Source: BOG-224 sp963783505 (GTDB lineage: Bacteria; Acidobacteriota; Terriglobia; Bryobacterales; Bryobacteraceae). From it: a stretch of DNA of 64,000 nucleotides. The stretch's first letter is position 1; each line of letters begins with the position of its first letter. Under the pieces are notes generated by a model. The model was not told where the DNA came from. It saw only the letters and a list, made by a program, of their open reading frames with translations, and ran no database searches. Location: NCBI GenBank assembly GCA_963783505.1, contig CAWAOP010000025.1, positions 124,001 to 188,000 of the forward strand, read 5' to 3'. Positions 55,212 through 62,231 of the stretch are shown one piece after another. The translations under genes and the position numbers were made by a program.

Positions 55212-56291
55212 ATGAAATCGTTCCTGACCGCCCTCACGGTCGCGGCCGCGCTGATCTTTTGCGCGGCGACGGCTTGGACGCAACCCGTAGTCCCCGCCAA
55301 ATCCGGCATGGTGGATTACCTCGAGGGCAAGGTATTCCTGGACGACAAGGAACTCCCGTTCCCTATCGTCGCCGATTTTCCCTATATCAAGGAGCAGGGC
55401 GTTCTGCGCGCCGAGGACGGCCGCGCGGAAGCCCTCATGAATCCCGGCCTGTTCCTGCGTATCGGCGAAAAGAGCGCCATCCGCATGGTCACCAACCGCT
55501 TCATCGATACGCGCGTGGAGCTGACCGCCGGATCGGGAGTGGTCGATTTCACCGAAGCCACCAAGGATAACGATTTCACCCTTGTGTGGAAGGGAGCCAC
55601 CGCTGAAATCGTCAAAGCCGGTACGTACCACTTCGATACGGACCCGGCCCGCATCAAGGTCTTCAGCGGTCTTGCCCGCGTCAAACTCGGCGATCAAACC
55701 CTGCCCATCGAAGTTCCCGCCGGCAAAATGGTTCTGCTGTCGGATGGCAAGCTGTCCATGCTGAAGTTCGATAAGGAAGACACGGATGCCCTGGACCGCT
55801 GGAGCATGGGGCGCGACAGGTTGGTTTCCGCCGCCAACGCTTCGGCCGCCCGGACTTGCAACTCATTTAGCTACATCGCGCAGCCCGCGGGACCTTGCAT
55901 GGGAAATTGGCGCTGGAACCCGTGGTATGGACTGTACACGTATATTCCCTACTTGGGCGAAATATGCAATCCGTGGACCGGCTGGTGCATGTATAACCCC
56001 GTCGGCGTTTGGAGAGTTTATAGCTATCCGGGCGCCTATCCCGCGAACAACGCAGGCGGGGCCAGAGCGATACCTGCCGGCGGCGGAGTTTCCGCGATCA
56101 GTCCTGCGAACCGATCCGCCGGAATACAGTCTGCCGCTCCGGGCGGAATGAGCAGGGTCGAGTCCTCGAATCCAGGCGGTGGCCAAGCCGCAAGAATTGG
56201 GGGAGTAGCCGCCTCGTCCCCTGTCGCGGCCTCGAGCGGCGCCGCATCTCCTGCTGCCGGAGCCGCCGCCGGCGGCCGCACCGCGAAGTAG
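55212..56291 (+). CDS. Secreted FecR-like domain protein with aromatic/Cys-rich core
   Basis: A 359-residue exported protein (signal peptide 1-23, cleavage near AWTQ). Residues about 30-190 resemble a FecR domain: VDYLEGKVFLDD, AEDGRAEALMNPGLFLRIGEKSAIR, RVELTAGSGVVDF and IKVFSGLARVKLGDQTLPIEVPAGKM. Residues about 215-275 are rich in Trp, Tyr, Pro and Cys (CMGNWRWNPWYGLYTYIPY, then ICNPWTGWCMYNP). The rest is an Ala/Gly/Ser tail. FecR domains usually sense or bind in the periplasm; this one has no membrane anchor or partner sigma factor. It follows the cytochrome by 192 bp. Confidence 0.7.
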   Translation: MKSFLTALTVAAALIFCAATAWTQPVVPAKSGMVDYLEGKVFLDDKELPFPIVADFPYIKEQGVLRAEDGRAEALMNPGLFLRIGEKSAIRMVTNRFIDTRVELTAGSGVVDFTEATKDNDFTLVWKGATAEIVKAGTYHFDTDPARIKVFSGLARVKLGDQTLPIEVPAGKMVLLSDGKLSMLKFDKEDTDALDRWSMGRDRLVSAANASAARTCNSFSYIAQPAGPCMGNWRWNPWYGLYTYIPYLGEICNPWTGWCMYNPVGVWRVYSYPGAYPANNAGGARAIPAGGGVSAISPANRSAGIQSAAPGGMSRVESSNPGGGQAARIGGVAASSPVAASSGAASPAAGAAAGGRTAK

Positions 56292-56605
56292 CTTTCTCCG
56301 GAGTCCGACCGATTGAGCCGGGGGCTGCCATTGGGCCCATTCCCGCATCTTTCCGTGCCGCCGGGGTGCTCGCGCTTCCGCGGGTCGGAGCGAGCGGTCG
56401 GGTAGAAGCTCCGCACCCCCGAATCCGTCCGCGCCACTCTTCAGCATGAACGTAGCGCCGAACCGCTTCCGCGCCCGAGCGTGCGCCCACAACCCCATCG
56501 AGCCTGATTCCGCGGCCCCAACCCCCAGCCCCCAACCCCAACCCCCAGCCCCGTCCCCCAACCCCCCGCGCAATCCGGATAGAATGAACGCCTTCGAGGA
56601 CTCTT
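56292..56605. other. 314-bp gap containing a C-rich minisatellite
   Basis: No gene recognised. 56515-56569 is a dense tract of CCCCCAGCC/CCCAACCCC units, the clearest copy of this repeat type in the window. A GC-rich hairpin region around 56370-56400 precedes it. The following gene starts 36 bp after the tract. Confidence 0.6.
56515..56569. repeat. C-rich minisatellite upstream of the oxidoreductase
   Basis: Units CCCCCAGCC, CCCCAACC and CCCGTCCCC repeated over 55 bp. The reverse strand is a series of G3-G6 runs separated by short loops, a strong G-quadruplex candidate, ending 36 bp before the oxidoreductase ATG. Confidence 0.7.
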
Positions 56606-57886
56606 ATGCCAAACAACTCTCTCTCTCGCCGTTCCTTCCTCACATCTTCCGCCGCCGGAGCCACCGCGTTTCAGATCATCCGCCCGGAGCTGGTTCGCGG
56701 CGCGGCCGACCCAATCTTGAAGGCCGGCCTGATCGGTTGCGGCGGCCGCGGCACGCAGGCCGTCGAGAACATGCTCACCGCCGTCCCCAACGTGGAACTG
56801 ATCTCCATGGGAGACGTCTTCGAAGACCGCTTGCAGGATTCTCTCAAGAAGAACAAAGCGCTCAAGCCCGAACTCTCCAGCCGTATCAAAGTCGATCCGG
56901 AGCACTGCTTCGTGGGCTTCGACGCTTACAAGAAGGTGATCGATTCCGGCGTCGATATCGTCATGCTGGCGGCCTATCCCGCCTACCGCCCGCTGCACTT
57001 CGAGGCCGCCATCGACGCGCGCAAGCACGTCTTCTGCGAGAAGCCCATGGGCACGGATCCCGTCGGCGTTCGCCGCTTCATGGACGCAGCCCGGAAATCC
57101 GAGCAGCTCAAGCTCTCCGTCAAGTCCGGCGCCCAGCGGCGTTCCCAAGCCTGGTATCTCAAGCAATACGCCGCCATGAAGAGCGGAGCCATCGGCGATA
57201 TTGTCGCGCTCTCCGCCAACTGGCTCGGCGGCCCCGTCCTCAACTTCAACAGTGCGCTCTTCCCCAACAAAAAGCGCGACCCCAAGTGGGGCGACATGGA
57301 GTTCCAGCACCGCAACTGGTACTCGTTCGTGTGGATCTGCGGCGATCAGATCGTCGAGCAGCACCTTCATAACATCGACGTCTGCAACTGGTTCATGGGC
57401 GCTCATCCCGTCGAAGTCACGGCTTCCGGCGGCGCCGCCTGGCGCCCGCGCGAGGAAGAGTACGGCAACATCTACGACCATCTCTCCGCCGATTTCGCCT
57501 ACGCGAACGGCGTGCACATGCACAGCTACTGCCGCCAGTATCAGGGCCAGAACATCCAGGGAAATGTCTCCGAGCGAATCGTGGGGACCAAAGGCGTGAT
57601 CGATAGCGCCTCGGGAACCAGTGGCGGCGTGAACCCCTACGAGCAGGAGCACGCCGACCTGATGGCCAGTATTCTCGGCAAAGGCCCACACATCAATGAA
57701 GCCATGGCCGTCGCCGAAAGCACCCTGGCCTGCATCATGGGCCGCGAAGCCGCCTACACCGGCCGCCGCATCACCTGGGACATGATGATGAGCTCCCAGC
57801 AAGACCTCTTCCCCAAGGTCTTCGACTACAAAGCCGCCGTACCCGTTCCGCCGCTCCCCGTGCCGGGCGTTTATAAGTTTGTGTAG
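56606..57886 (+). CDS. Tat-exported Gfo/Idh/MocA-family oxidoreductase
   Basis: A 426-residue enzyme. The N-terminal twin-arginine signal is SRRSFLTSSAAGATAF (7-22), so it is probably folded with cofactor before export. The nucleotide-binding domain has LIGCGGRGTQAVENM, FVGFDAYKKVIDSGVDIVMLA and the family signature HVFCEKPMG. The C-terminal domain has WGDMEFQHRNWYSFVWICGDQIVEQHLHNIDVCNWFMG. Exported members with this signature are abundant in Acidobacteriota and Planctomycetes and act on sugars or glycosides. Substrate unknown. Confidence 0.87.
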   Translation: MPNNSLSRRSFLTSSAAGATAFQIIRPELVRGAADPILKAGLIGCGGRGTQAVENMLTAVPNVELISMGDVFEDRLQDSLKKNKALKPELSSRIKVDPEHCFVGFDAYKKVIDSGVDIVMLAAYPAYRPLHFEAAIDARKHVFCEKPMGTDPVGVRRFMDAARKSEQLKLSVKSGAQRRSQAWYLKQYAAMKSGAIGDIVALSANWLGGPVLNFNSALFPNKKRDPKWGDMEFQHRNWYSFVWICGDQIVEQHLHNIDVCNWFMGAHPVEVTASGGAAWRPREEEYGNIYDHLSADFAYANGVHMHSYCRQYQGQNIQGNVSERIVGTKGVIDSASGTSGGVNPYEQEHADLMASILGKGPHINEAMAVAESTLACIMGREAAYTGRRITWDMMMSSQQDLFPKVFDYKAAVPVPPLPVPGVYKFV

Positions 57887-57900
57887 TTGGAAATCTCGAG

Positions 57901-58224
57901 CTACAGCGAATACGCGGAACGCAGGGCCGTTGAGAGGCCTGCCTGATCGCTTTCCGCAAGATAACCGATACGCCGCACGATCTCGCTCTTTAAAAGCACA
58001 GCCGGCTTGTGAACGCGAATTGTTAACGGAACGTTCAGACCAGCCTCCCGCCAAAGCAGAATGGACACTTCGAATTCGGATACTCGATGGCGGGACGTAA
58101 CGGGTGCGGCGACAAAATCGTCATCGCCCGTATCCAGGAGCACCACAGCTGGACGTACTTTTCCACCCGGTGCCTGGTGAAAACCGAGCCGGATCAGGAC
58201 GATCTCACCTCGCCTGAGAGTCAT
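57901..58224 (-). CDS. MazF/PemK-type toxin
   Basis: A 107-residue endoribonuclease-like protein: LRRGEIVLIRLGF (start of the PemK fold), GKVRPAVVLLD (RP substrate-binding motif), FVAAPVTSR (catalytic Ser/Thr region) and KPAVLLKSEIVRRIGYL. The start overlaps the upstream antitoxin gene by 20 bp. Members cut mRNA at short sites. The gene is full length and appears functional. Confidence 0.82.
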   Translation of the reverse strand: MTLRRGEIVLIRLGFHQAPGGKVRPAVVLLDTGDDDFVAAPVTSRHRVSEFEVSILLWREAGLNVPLTIRVHKPAVLLKSEIVRRIGYLAESDQAGLSTALRSAYSL

Positions 58225-58435
58225 GGGTCAGCGATTCGTAAACCGAGTCTTCGGCGTCGTATGCCGCCTCAAACGATTGCCGGCCCGCCGCCCGCCATGC
58301 TGCGTCATCTTCGAAGACGCCCCACCTAAGCACGACTTCGAGGCGTTCGCCCGGCGGAACCAGCGCTGCGATTTCGGGTGGCACGGCAATCTGCCCGTTT
58401 GCCATCAGCTCGCCTCTGAAATCAGCGGTGCTCAT
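58205..58435 (-). CDS. Putative antitoxin of the MazF-type toxin
   Basis: A 76-residue protein. NGQIAVPPEIAALVPPGERLEV resembles the AbrB/MazE swapped hairpin, and WRAAGRQSFEAAYDAEDSVYESL is an acidic helix like the toxin-binding tails of MazF partners. The ATG at 58435 follows GGAG by 7 bp. It precedes and overlaps the toxin gene, the usual antitoxin-first order. Family assignment is tentative. Confidence 0.65.
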   Translation of the reverse strand: MSTADFRGELMANGQIAVPPEIAALVPPGERLEVVLRWGVFEDDAAWRAAGRQSFEAAYDAEDSVYESLTHDSQAR

Positions 58436-58556
58436 GATTCGACTCCGTCTTCATCATCTCACGAGCGCCGCCAAGAAATCGCTCTCCGTTCGTCTCTCGA
58501 CCGCGCCCAACCTGTAGTCGCTGCGCCAATTCCCTCCCGGTCCCCGTCCCGCACTC

Positions 58557-60389
58557 TCAATTCGCGCCGAACAGCCAGTGTCTGACCGGCTGGTACATCA
58601 GGTAGATCGCGACGATGGCTATCCAGACCATCGAGCTGAAGGAAAGCGGGCCCGCCGTGGTTCTGATCTCCGGCGTGCGGTTCAACTGCAGCAGCGGACC
58701 TTCCTTCTGCGCGGCCGTGCGGTCATACAAAAACAGCGGAGCCGCCGCGAATATGGCGAAGATCGGGAACCACGCCGCGTTGTTCGAGCTCCCCACGTGC
58801 CCGGTCCCCGAGCGAAAGCTCGCGGCCTTGATCGATTCTCCGATCGCGAGCACCGCCAGCGCCAGATGCCGGACAGCGAGCGCGCGTCCGGCTGAGTTCA
58901 ACCCCGTCATCAGGCTGCGCGATCGCAGCACGGCGGACTTTCCGCGCAGGTTCTCGGCCACCGCGACTACCGGCCACAAGCAGTCGCCGGTCACCCAGCC
59001 GGGTCCAAACAGGAACAACGCTCGGGCCTGCGTCGCGGCCAGCGCCGGCATCGCTCTCGCCAGCCTCCAGAACACACGGAAGGAGGTGAATCTCCTGACC
59101 CGCACTCTCTCGTCCATGGCTACCAGCGCCGCCGTCGCTCGAATCGCGTTATCGGAAAAAACCAGCAGGCCGGCCGCCGCAAGCTGAACCACCGCCGTCC
59201 GCGGCGTCCACTCGGGCAGCGCCTTGCCCGCCAAATATCCCGCCAGCGCGATGGCCGACAACAGACCGGCATAAATAGGTATCAGCAAGAACGCAACCGT
59301 GGCCAGGTGCTGCAACAGAAACGCCCGGGCTCTTCGCAACGCGAAAAACTCCGCGTCGACCGCGTTATGAAACCGCCGCGCGAACTCGACCGCCGACGCG
59401 GGCCGCGTCGCGGGATCGCGCGCCAGCCCCGCCAGGATCGCCTCCGAAACGTCGCGCGGCGCCTTGACCACGGCGGCCGGCGGCCGGGGACTGCCGCTTC
59501 GGTGAAATTCGATCAGTTGGCTCGTTTTTCCGGAGAAGGGCAGTTCGCCGCACACCAGCGAGTAAGCCACCACGGCCAGACTGTAAATATCGGAGCGAAA
59601 ATCGATCTCTTGTCCCAACGCCTGCTCCGGCGACATGTAAGCCGGCGTTCCCACCAGGCTTCCCGGCATGGTCTGCCCGCTGTCGCTGCCGAACGATCCG
59701 GACGACGCGACGCGCGCCACCCGCGGCATCGCGACCGTCTCCGCCTCCTCGGCCGCCGGCTCCACCCGCCGCGCCTCCGGCCGCATGTCCATCGCGATGG
59801 TCTCGGCTTCGCTCGCGCTCGATGGCGAATCGCCGAACTCCATCGCGGGGCCCTGCTCCGGCGCCGGGAGCGATTGCGAATCGCCGGGCAGCTTCATCTT
59901 GGCCACCCCGAAATCCAGCACCTTCACGGTGTAGCCGCCGCGCCCGTTCGGTTCCAGCCAGATGTTTTCCGGCTTCAAGTCCCTGTGGACGATTCCATGC
60001 CCGTGCGCCTCCTCCAGCGCCAGCGCAATCTGGTCCAAAAGGTTGGCCACCAGAGGCAGCGCGGGCCGCGGTTGCGACTCCTGGAAGTCCGAGAGCGTCT
60101 GCCCGTCGAGCAGTTCCATGACCAGATACGGCATCTCGCCCCTGCTCGAAGCCGCGATCCCGAAATCGGTGACGTTGACGATGTTCACGTGCCGCAGCCG
60201 CCCGCACGCTTGCGCCTCCCGCTGAAATCGCGCCAGAAAATGCGGGTCCGCCGCCCACCGCGGAGCGATCACCTTCACCGCCACCACGCGCGTGGTCCCC
60301 AGGTGCGTCGCGAGATAGACATTCCCCATCCCACCAGCCCCCAGTTGCCGGTCGATGCGGTATTTCCCGTCGAGAATTTCGCCGATCAT
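58557..60389 (-). CDS. Transmembrane Ser/Thr protein kinase with activation-loop insertion
   Basis: A 610-residue PknB-type kinase. Glycine loop LGAGGMGNVY (16-25), ATP lysine K39, catalytic HRDLKPEN (135-142), DFG (159-161), GTPAYMSPEQ (247-256). Between DFG and GTP lie about 85 residues instead of about 20, with twin motifs AETIAM (195-200) and AETVAM (216-221). From about residue 352 on there are roughly six membrane helices (FLLIPIYAGLLSAIALAGYLAG and others) and no sensor domain such as PASTA. The frame is intact, unlike the PD40 protein nearby. Confidence 0.88.
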   Translation of the reverse strand: MIGEILDGKYRIDRQLGAGGMGNVYLATHLGTTRVVAVKVIAPRWAADPHFLARFQREAQACGRLRHVNIVNVTDFGIAASSRGEMPYLVMELLDGQTLSDFQESQPRPALPLVANLLDQIALALEEAHGHGIVHRDLKPENIWLEPNGRGGYTVKVLDFGVAKMKLPGDSQSLPAPEQGPAMEFGDSPSSASEAETIAMDMRPEARRVEPAAEEAETVAMPRVARVASSGSFGSDSGQTMPGSLVGTPAYMSPEQALGQEIDFRSDIYSLAVVAYSLVCGELPFSGKTSQLIEFHRSGSPRPPAAVVKAPRDVSEAILAGLARDPATRPASAVEFARRFHNAVDAEFFALRRARAFLLQHLATVAFLLIPIYAGLLSAIALAGYLAGKALPEWTPRTAVVQLAAAGLLVFSDNAIRATAALVAMDERVRVRRFTSFRVFWRLARAMPALAATQARALFLFGPGWVTGDCLWPVVAVAENLRGKSAVLRSRSLMTGLNSAGRALAVRHLALAVLAIGESIKAASFRSGTGHVGSSNNAAWFPIFAIFAAAPLFLYDRTAAQKEGPLLQLNRTPEIRTTAGPLSFSSMVWIAIVAIYLMYQPVRHWLFGAN

Positions 60390-60622
60390 GAGCGCCCCGG
60401 AATATCAGAGGTCATCATACCAACGGACGTATCCCGCTCGCGGAGAAAAAGACGGAGGCCAGGAACTCGCCGGTCGCGCGGAACCCGCGGCGGACTTCCC
60501 GCTATCCCGCCAAAGAACACTCCGGGGGTTAAAGCACTCGAGTATTGCCCTGCTTGCGGGATATACGCGCTGAACCCGCGTGATACGCTGGGTTCATCAC
60601 CGCCGGAGATAAATTTCAAAAA

Positions 60623-61381
60623 TTGGTCGCCTTGATGGCGCGCCTCCGCGCTCCCGATGGCTGCCCCTGGGACCGCGAGCAGACCTTCGATTCCATCAAG
60701 CCCTACACGCTCGAGGAAACCTACGAAGTCCTCGACGCCATTGACCGCCGCGATTGGCCCGAGCTCGCCGAAGAACTCGGCGATTTCATTTTGCAGGCCG
60801 TCTTCTACTCGCAGATGGCGCGCGAGCAAGGTCTCTTCGGCATCGAAGACGCCCTCGACGCCGTCAACAGCAAGCTCGTCCGCCGCCACCCGCACGTCTT
60901 CGGCGAGCAGAATGCCGAAACGCCCGGGGATGTCCTCAAAATCTGGGGCAAGGTAAAGGCCGCCGAAAAGGAAGGCAAGGGGAAGGGAAGCGACGGCCTG
61001 CTCGATGGCGTCCCTCGCGCGCTTCCCGCTCTCGTTGAAGCTCAGCAAATCTCTTCCCGCGCCGCGCGCACCGGCTTCGATTGGGAAAACCCCGAGCAGG
61101 TGCTCGACAAACTGCGCGAGGAACTCGAAGAGTTCCATGAAGCGCGCCGTGTCTCATCTCAAGAAGAAATTGAAGGCGAAATCGGCGACCTGCTCTTCGT
61201 CCTGGTCAACCTCGCCCGCTTCGTGAAGGTCGATCCCGAACAGGCCCTGCGCCGAACCAACGCCAAGTTCCGCCGCCGTTTCGCATACATCGAAAAAAAA
61301 CTCGCCGAAACAGGCCGCAAACCCGAAGATTCCAACATCGAAGAAATGGAGTCCCTGTGGCAGGAAGCCAAGCGGCACTAG
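60623..61381 (+). CDS. mazG: Nucleoside triphosphate pyrophosphohydrolase MazG
   Basis: A 252-residue two-domain enzyme that hydrolyses NTPs to NMP and PPi. The first MazG domain has ARLRAPDGCPWDREQTFDSIKPYTLEETYEV and EELGDFILQAVFYSQ (EExx and ExxD metal motifs). The second has GFDWENPEQVLDKLREELEEF and EIEGEIGDLLFVLVNLARF. The start is unclear: the frame is open further upstream (GDKFQKL) with only a TTG at 60623 or an ATG at 60635 available; family members usually begin a few residues earlier. Confidence 0.9.
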   Translation: MVALMARLRAPDGCPWDREQTFDSIKPYTLEETYEVLDAIDRRDWPELAEELGDFILQAVFYSQMAREQGLFGIEDALDAVNSKLVRRHPHVFGEQNAETPGDVLKIWGKVKAAEKEGKGKGSDGLLDGVPRALPALVEAQQISSRAARTGFDWENPEQVLDKLREELEEFHEARRVSSQEEIEGEIGDLLFVLVNLARFVKVDPEQALRRTNAKFRRRFAYIEKKLAETGRKPEDSNIEEMESLWQEAKRH

Positions 61382-61392
61382 CGCGCCGTAAC

Positions 61393-61470
61393 ATGTGGCG
61401 CACGCTTCAGCGTGCGGCGCCGGCATTCATGCCGGCGCGGTTTCAGTGGGGCAGGTTCCCGACCTGCCCC
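61393..61470. repeat. Triple palindromic repeat between mazG and the reductase gene
   Basis: Hairpins CACGCT-TC-AGCGTG (61401-61414), GCGCCGGCAT-TC-ATGCCGGCGC (61417-61438) and GGGGCAGGT-TCCCG-ACCTGCCCC (61448-61470). The first two copy the layout at 31391; the third is GTGGGGC-type. They fill the 117-bp gap. Confidence 0.75.
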
Positions 61471-61498
61471 ATCGCCCCGGGCGAGGAGCCGCTAGTTA

Positions 61499-62218
61499 AT
61501 GCCTGACCTCACCGGCCAAGTCGTCTTAGTCACCGGAGCCGCCAAGCGCATCGGCCGCTCCATCGCTCTCCGCCTCGCCGCCGAAGGCGCCCGCGTCGCC
61601 ATCCACTATGGCAACTCCGAAACCGAAGCCCGCCGCACCGCCGAAGAATGCAGTGGATCCGAGCTCTTTCAAGCCAACCTCGAAAGCGTCTCCGAAATCG
61701 AGCGCATGTTCGCGCAAGTCGAAGAACGCCTCGGCCGCCTCGATGGCCTCGTGAACAACGCCGCCCGCTTCGCGCGCCTGGACCCTCTCGCCATCACCGA
61801 GAAGGACTGGGACTTCATCCACTCGGTGAATCTCAAAGCCGTTTTCTTCTGTTGTCAGAACGCCGCGCGCTTGATGAAGAAGACCGGCGGAGGCCGCATC
61901 GTCAACATCAGTTCTCTCGGCGGCATTCGCCCGTGGGCCGAGCACGCGCATTACTGCGCCTCGAAAGCCGGCGTCATCATGCTCACTCTCGCTCTCGCCA
62001 AAGCCTTCGCGCCGGAAATATCGGTGAACTCCGTCGCCCCCGGCGTCATCCCCTTCGAAGACATCGACGAGCGCGGCCTTCGCATGATCGAAGCCACCCC
62101 CGCCCGCCGCGGCGGCAAACCCGAAGAGGTAGCCGAAGCCGCGGTCTACTTCCTGAAAGCCACGAAGTTCGTCACCGCCCAACTCTTGGCCGTGGATGGC
62201 GGCCTGAGCCAGAGGTAA
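61499..62218 (+). CDS. Short-chain dehydrogenase/reductase (pteridine reductase/FabG-like)
   Basis: A 239-residue SDR. Cofactor motif VTGAAKRIGRSIAL: the TGxxxRxG form (R in place of G) typical of pteridine reductases and some FabG relatives. Then VNNAARF, the catalytic serine in IVNISS, and YCASKAG supplying Tyr and Lys. It ends AVDGGLSQR, as in FabG-type enzymes. NADPH is the likely cofactor. Substrate may be dihydropteridine or a 3-oxoacyl thioester. Confidence 0.85.
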   Translation: MPDLTGQVVLVTGAAKRIGRSIALRLAAEGARVAIHYGNSETEARRTAEECSGSELFQANLESVSEIERMFAQVEERLGRLDGLVNNAARFARLDPLAITEKDWDFIHSVNLKAVFFCCQNAARLMKKTGGGRIVNISSLGGIRPWAEHAHYCASKAGVIMLTLALAKAFAPEISVNSVAPGVIPFEDIDERGLRMIEATPARRGGKPEEVAEAAVYFLKATKFVTAQLLAVDGGLSQR

Positions 62219-62231
62219 GAACCAGCGCCCG

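Noticed and set aside
56441..58054. Open frame of about 537 codons antisense to the Gfo/Idh oxidoreductase
   Set aside because: Low-complexity composition and no family match, whereas the plus strand gives a complete Tat-exported oxidoreductase.
60623..61381. MazG as the partner of the nearby MazF-type toxin
   Set aside because: They are on opposite strands 2.2 kb apart with a kinase gene between them; this MazG is the two-domain housekeeping type.
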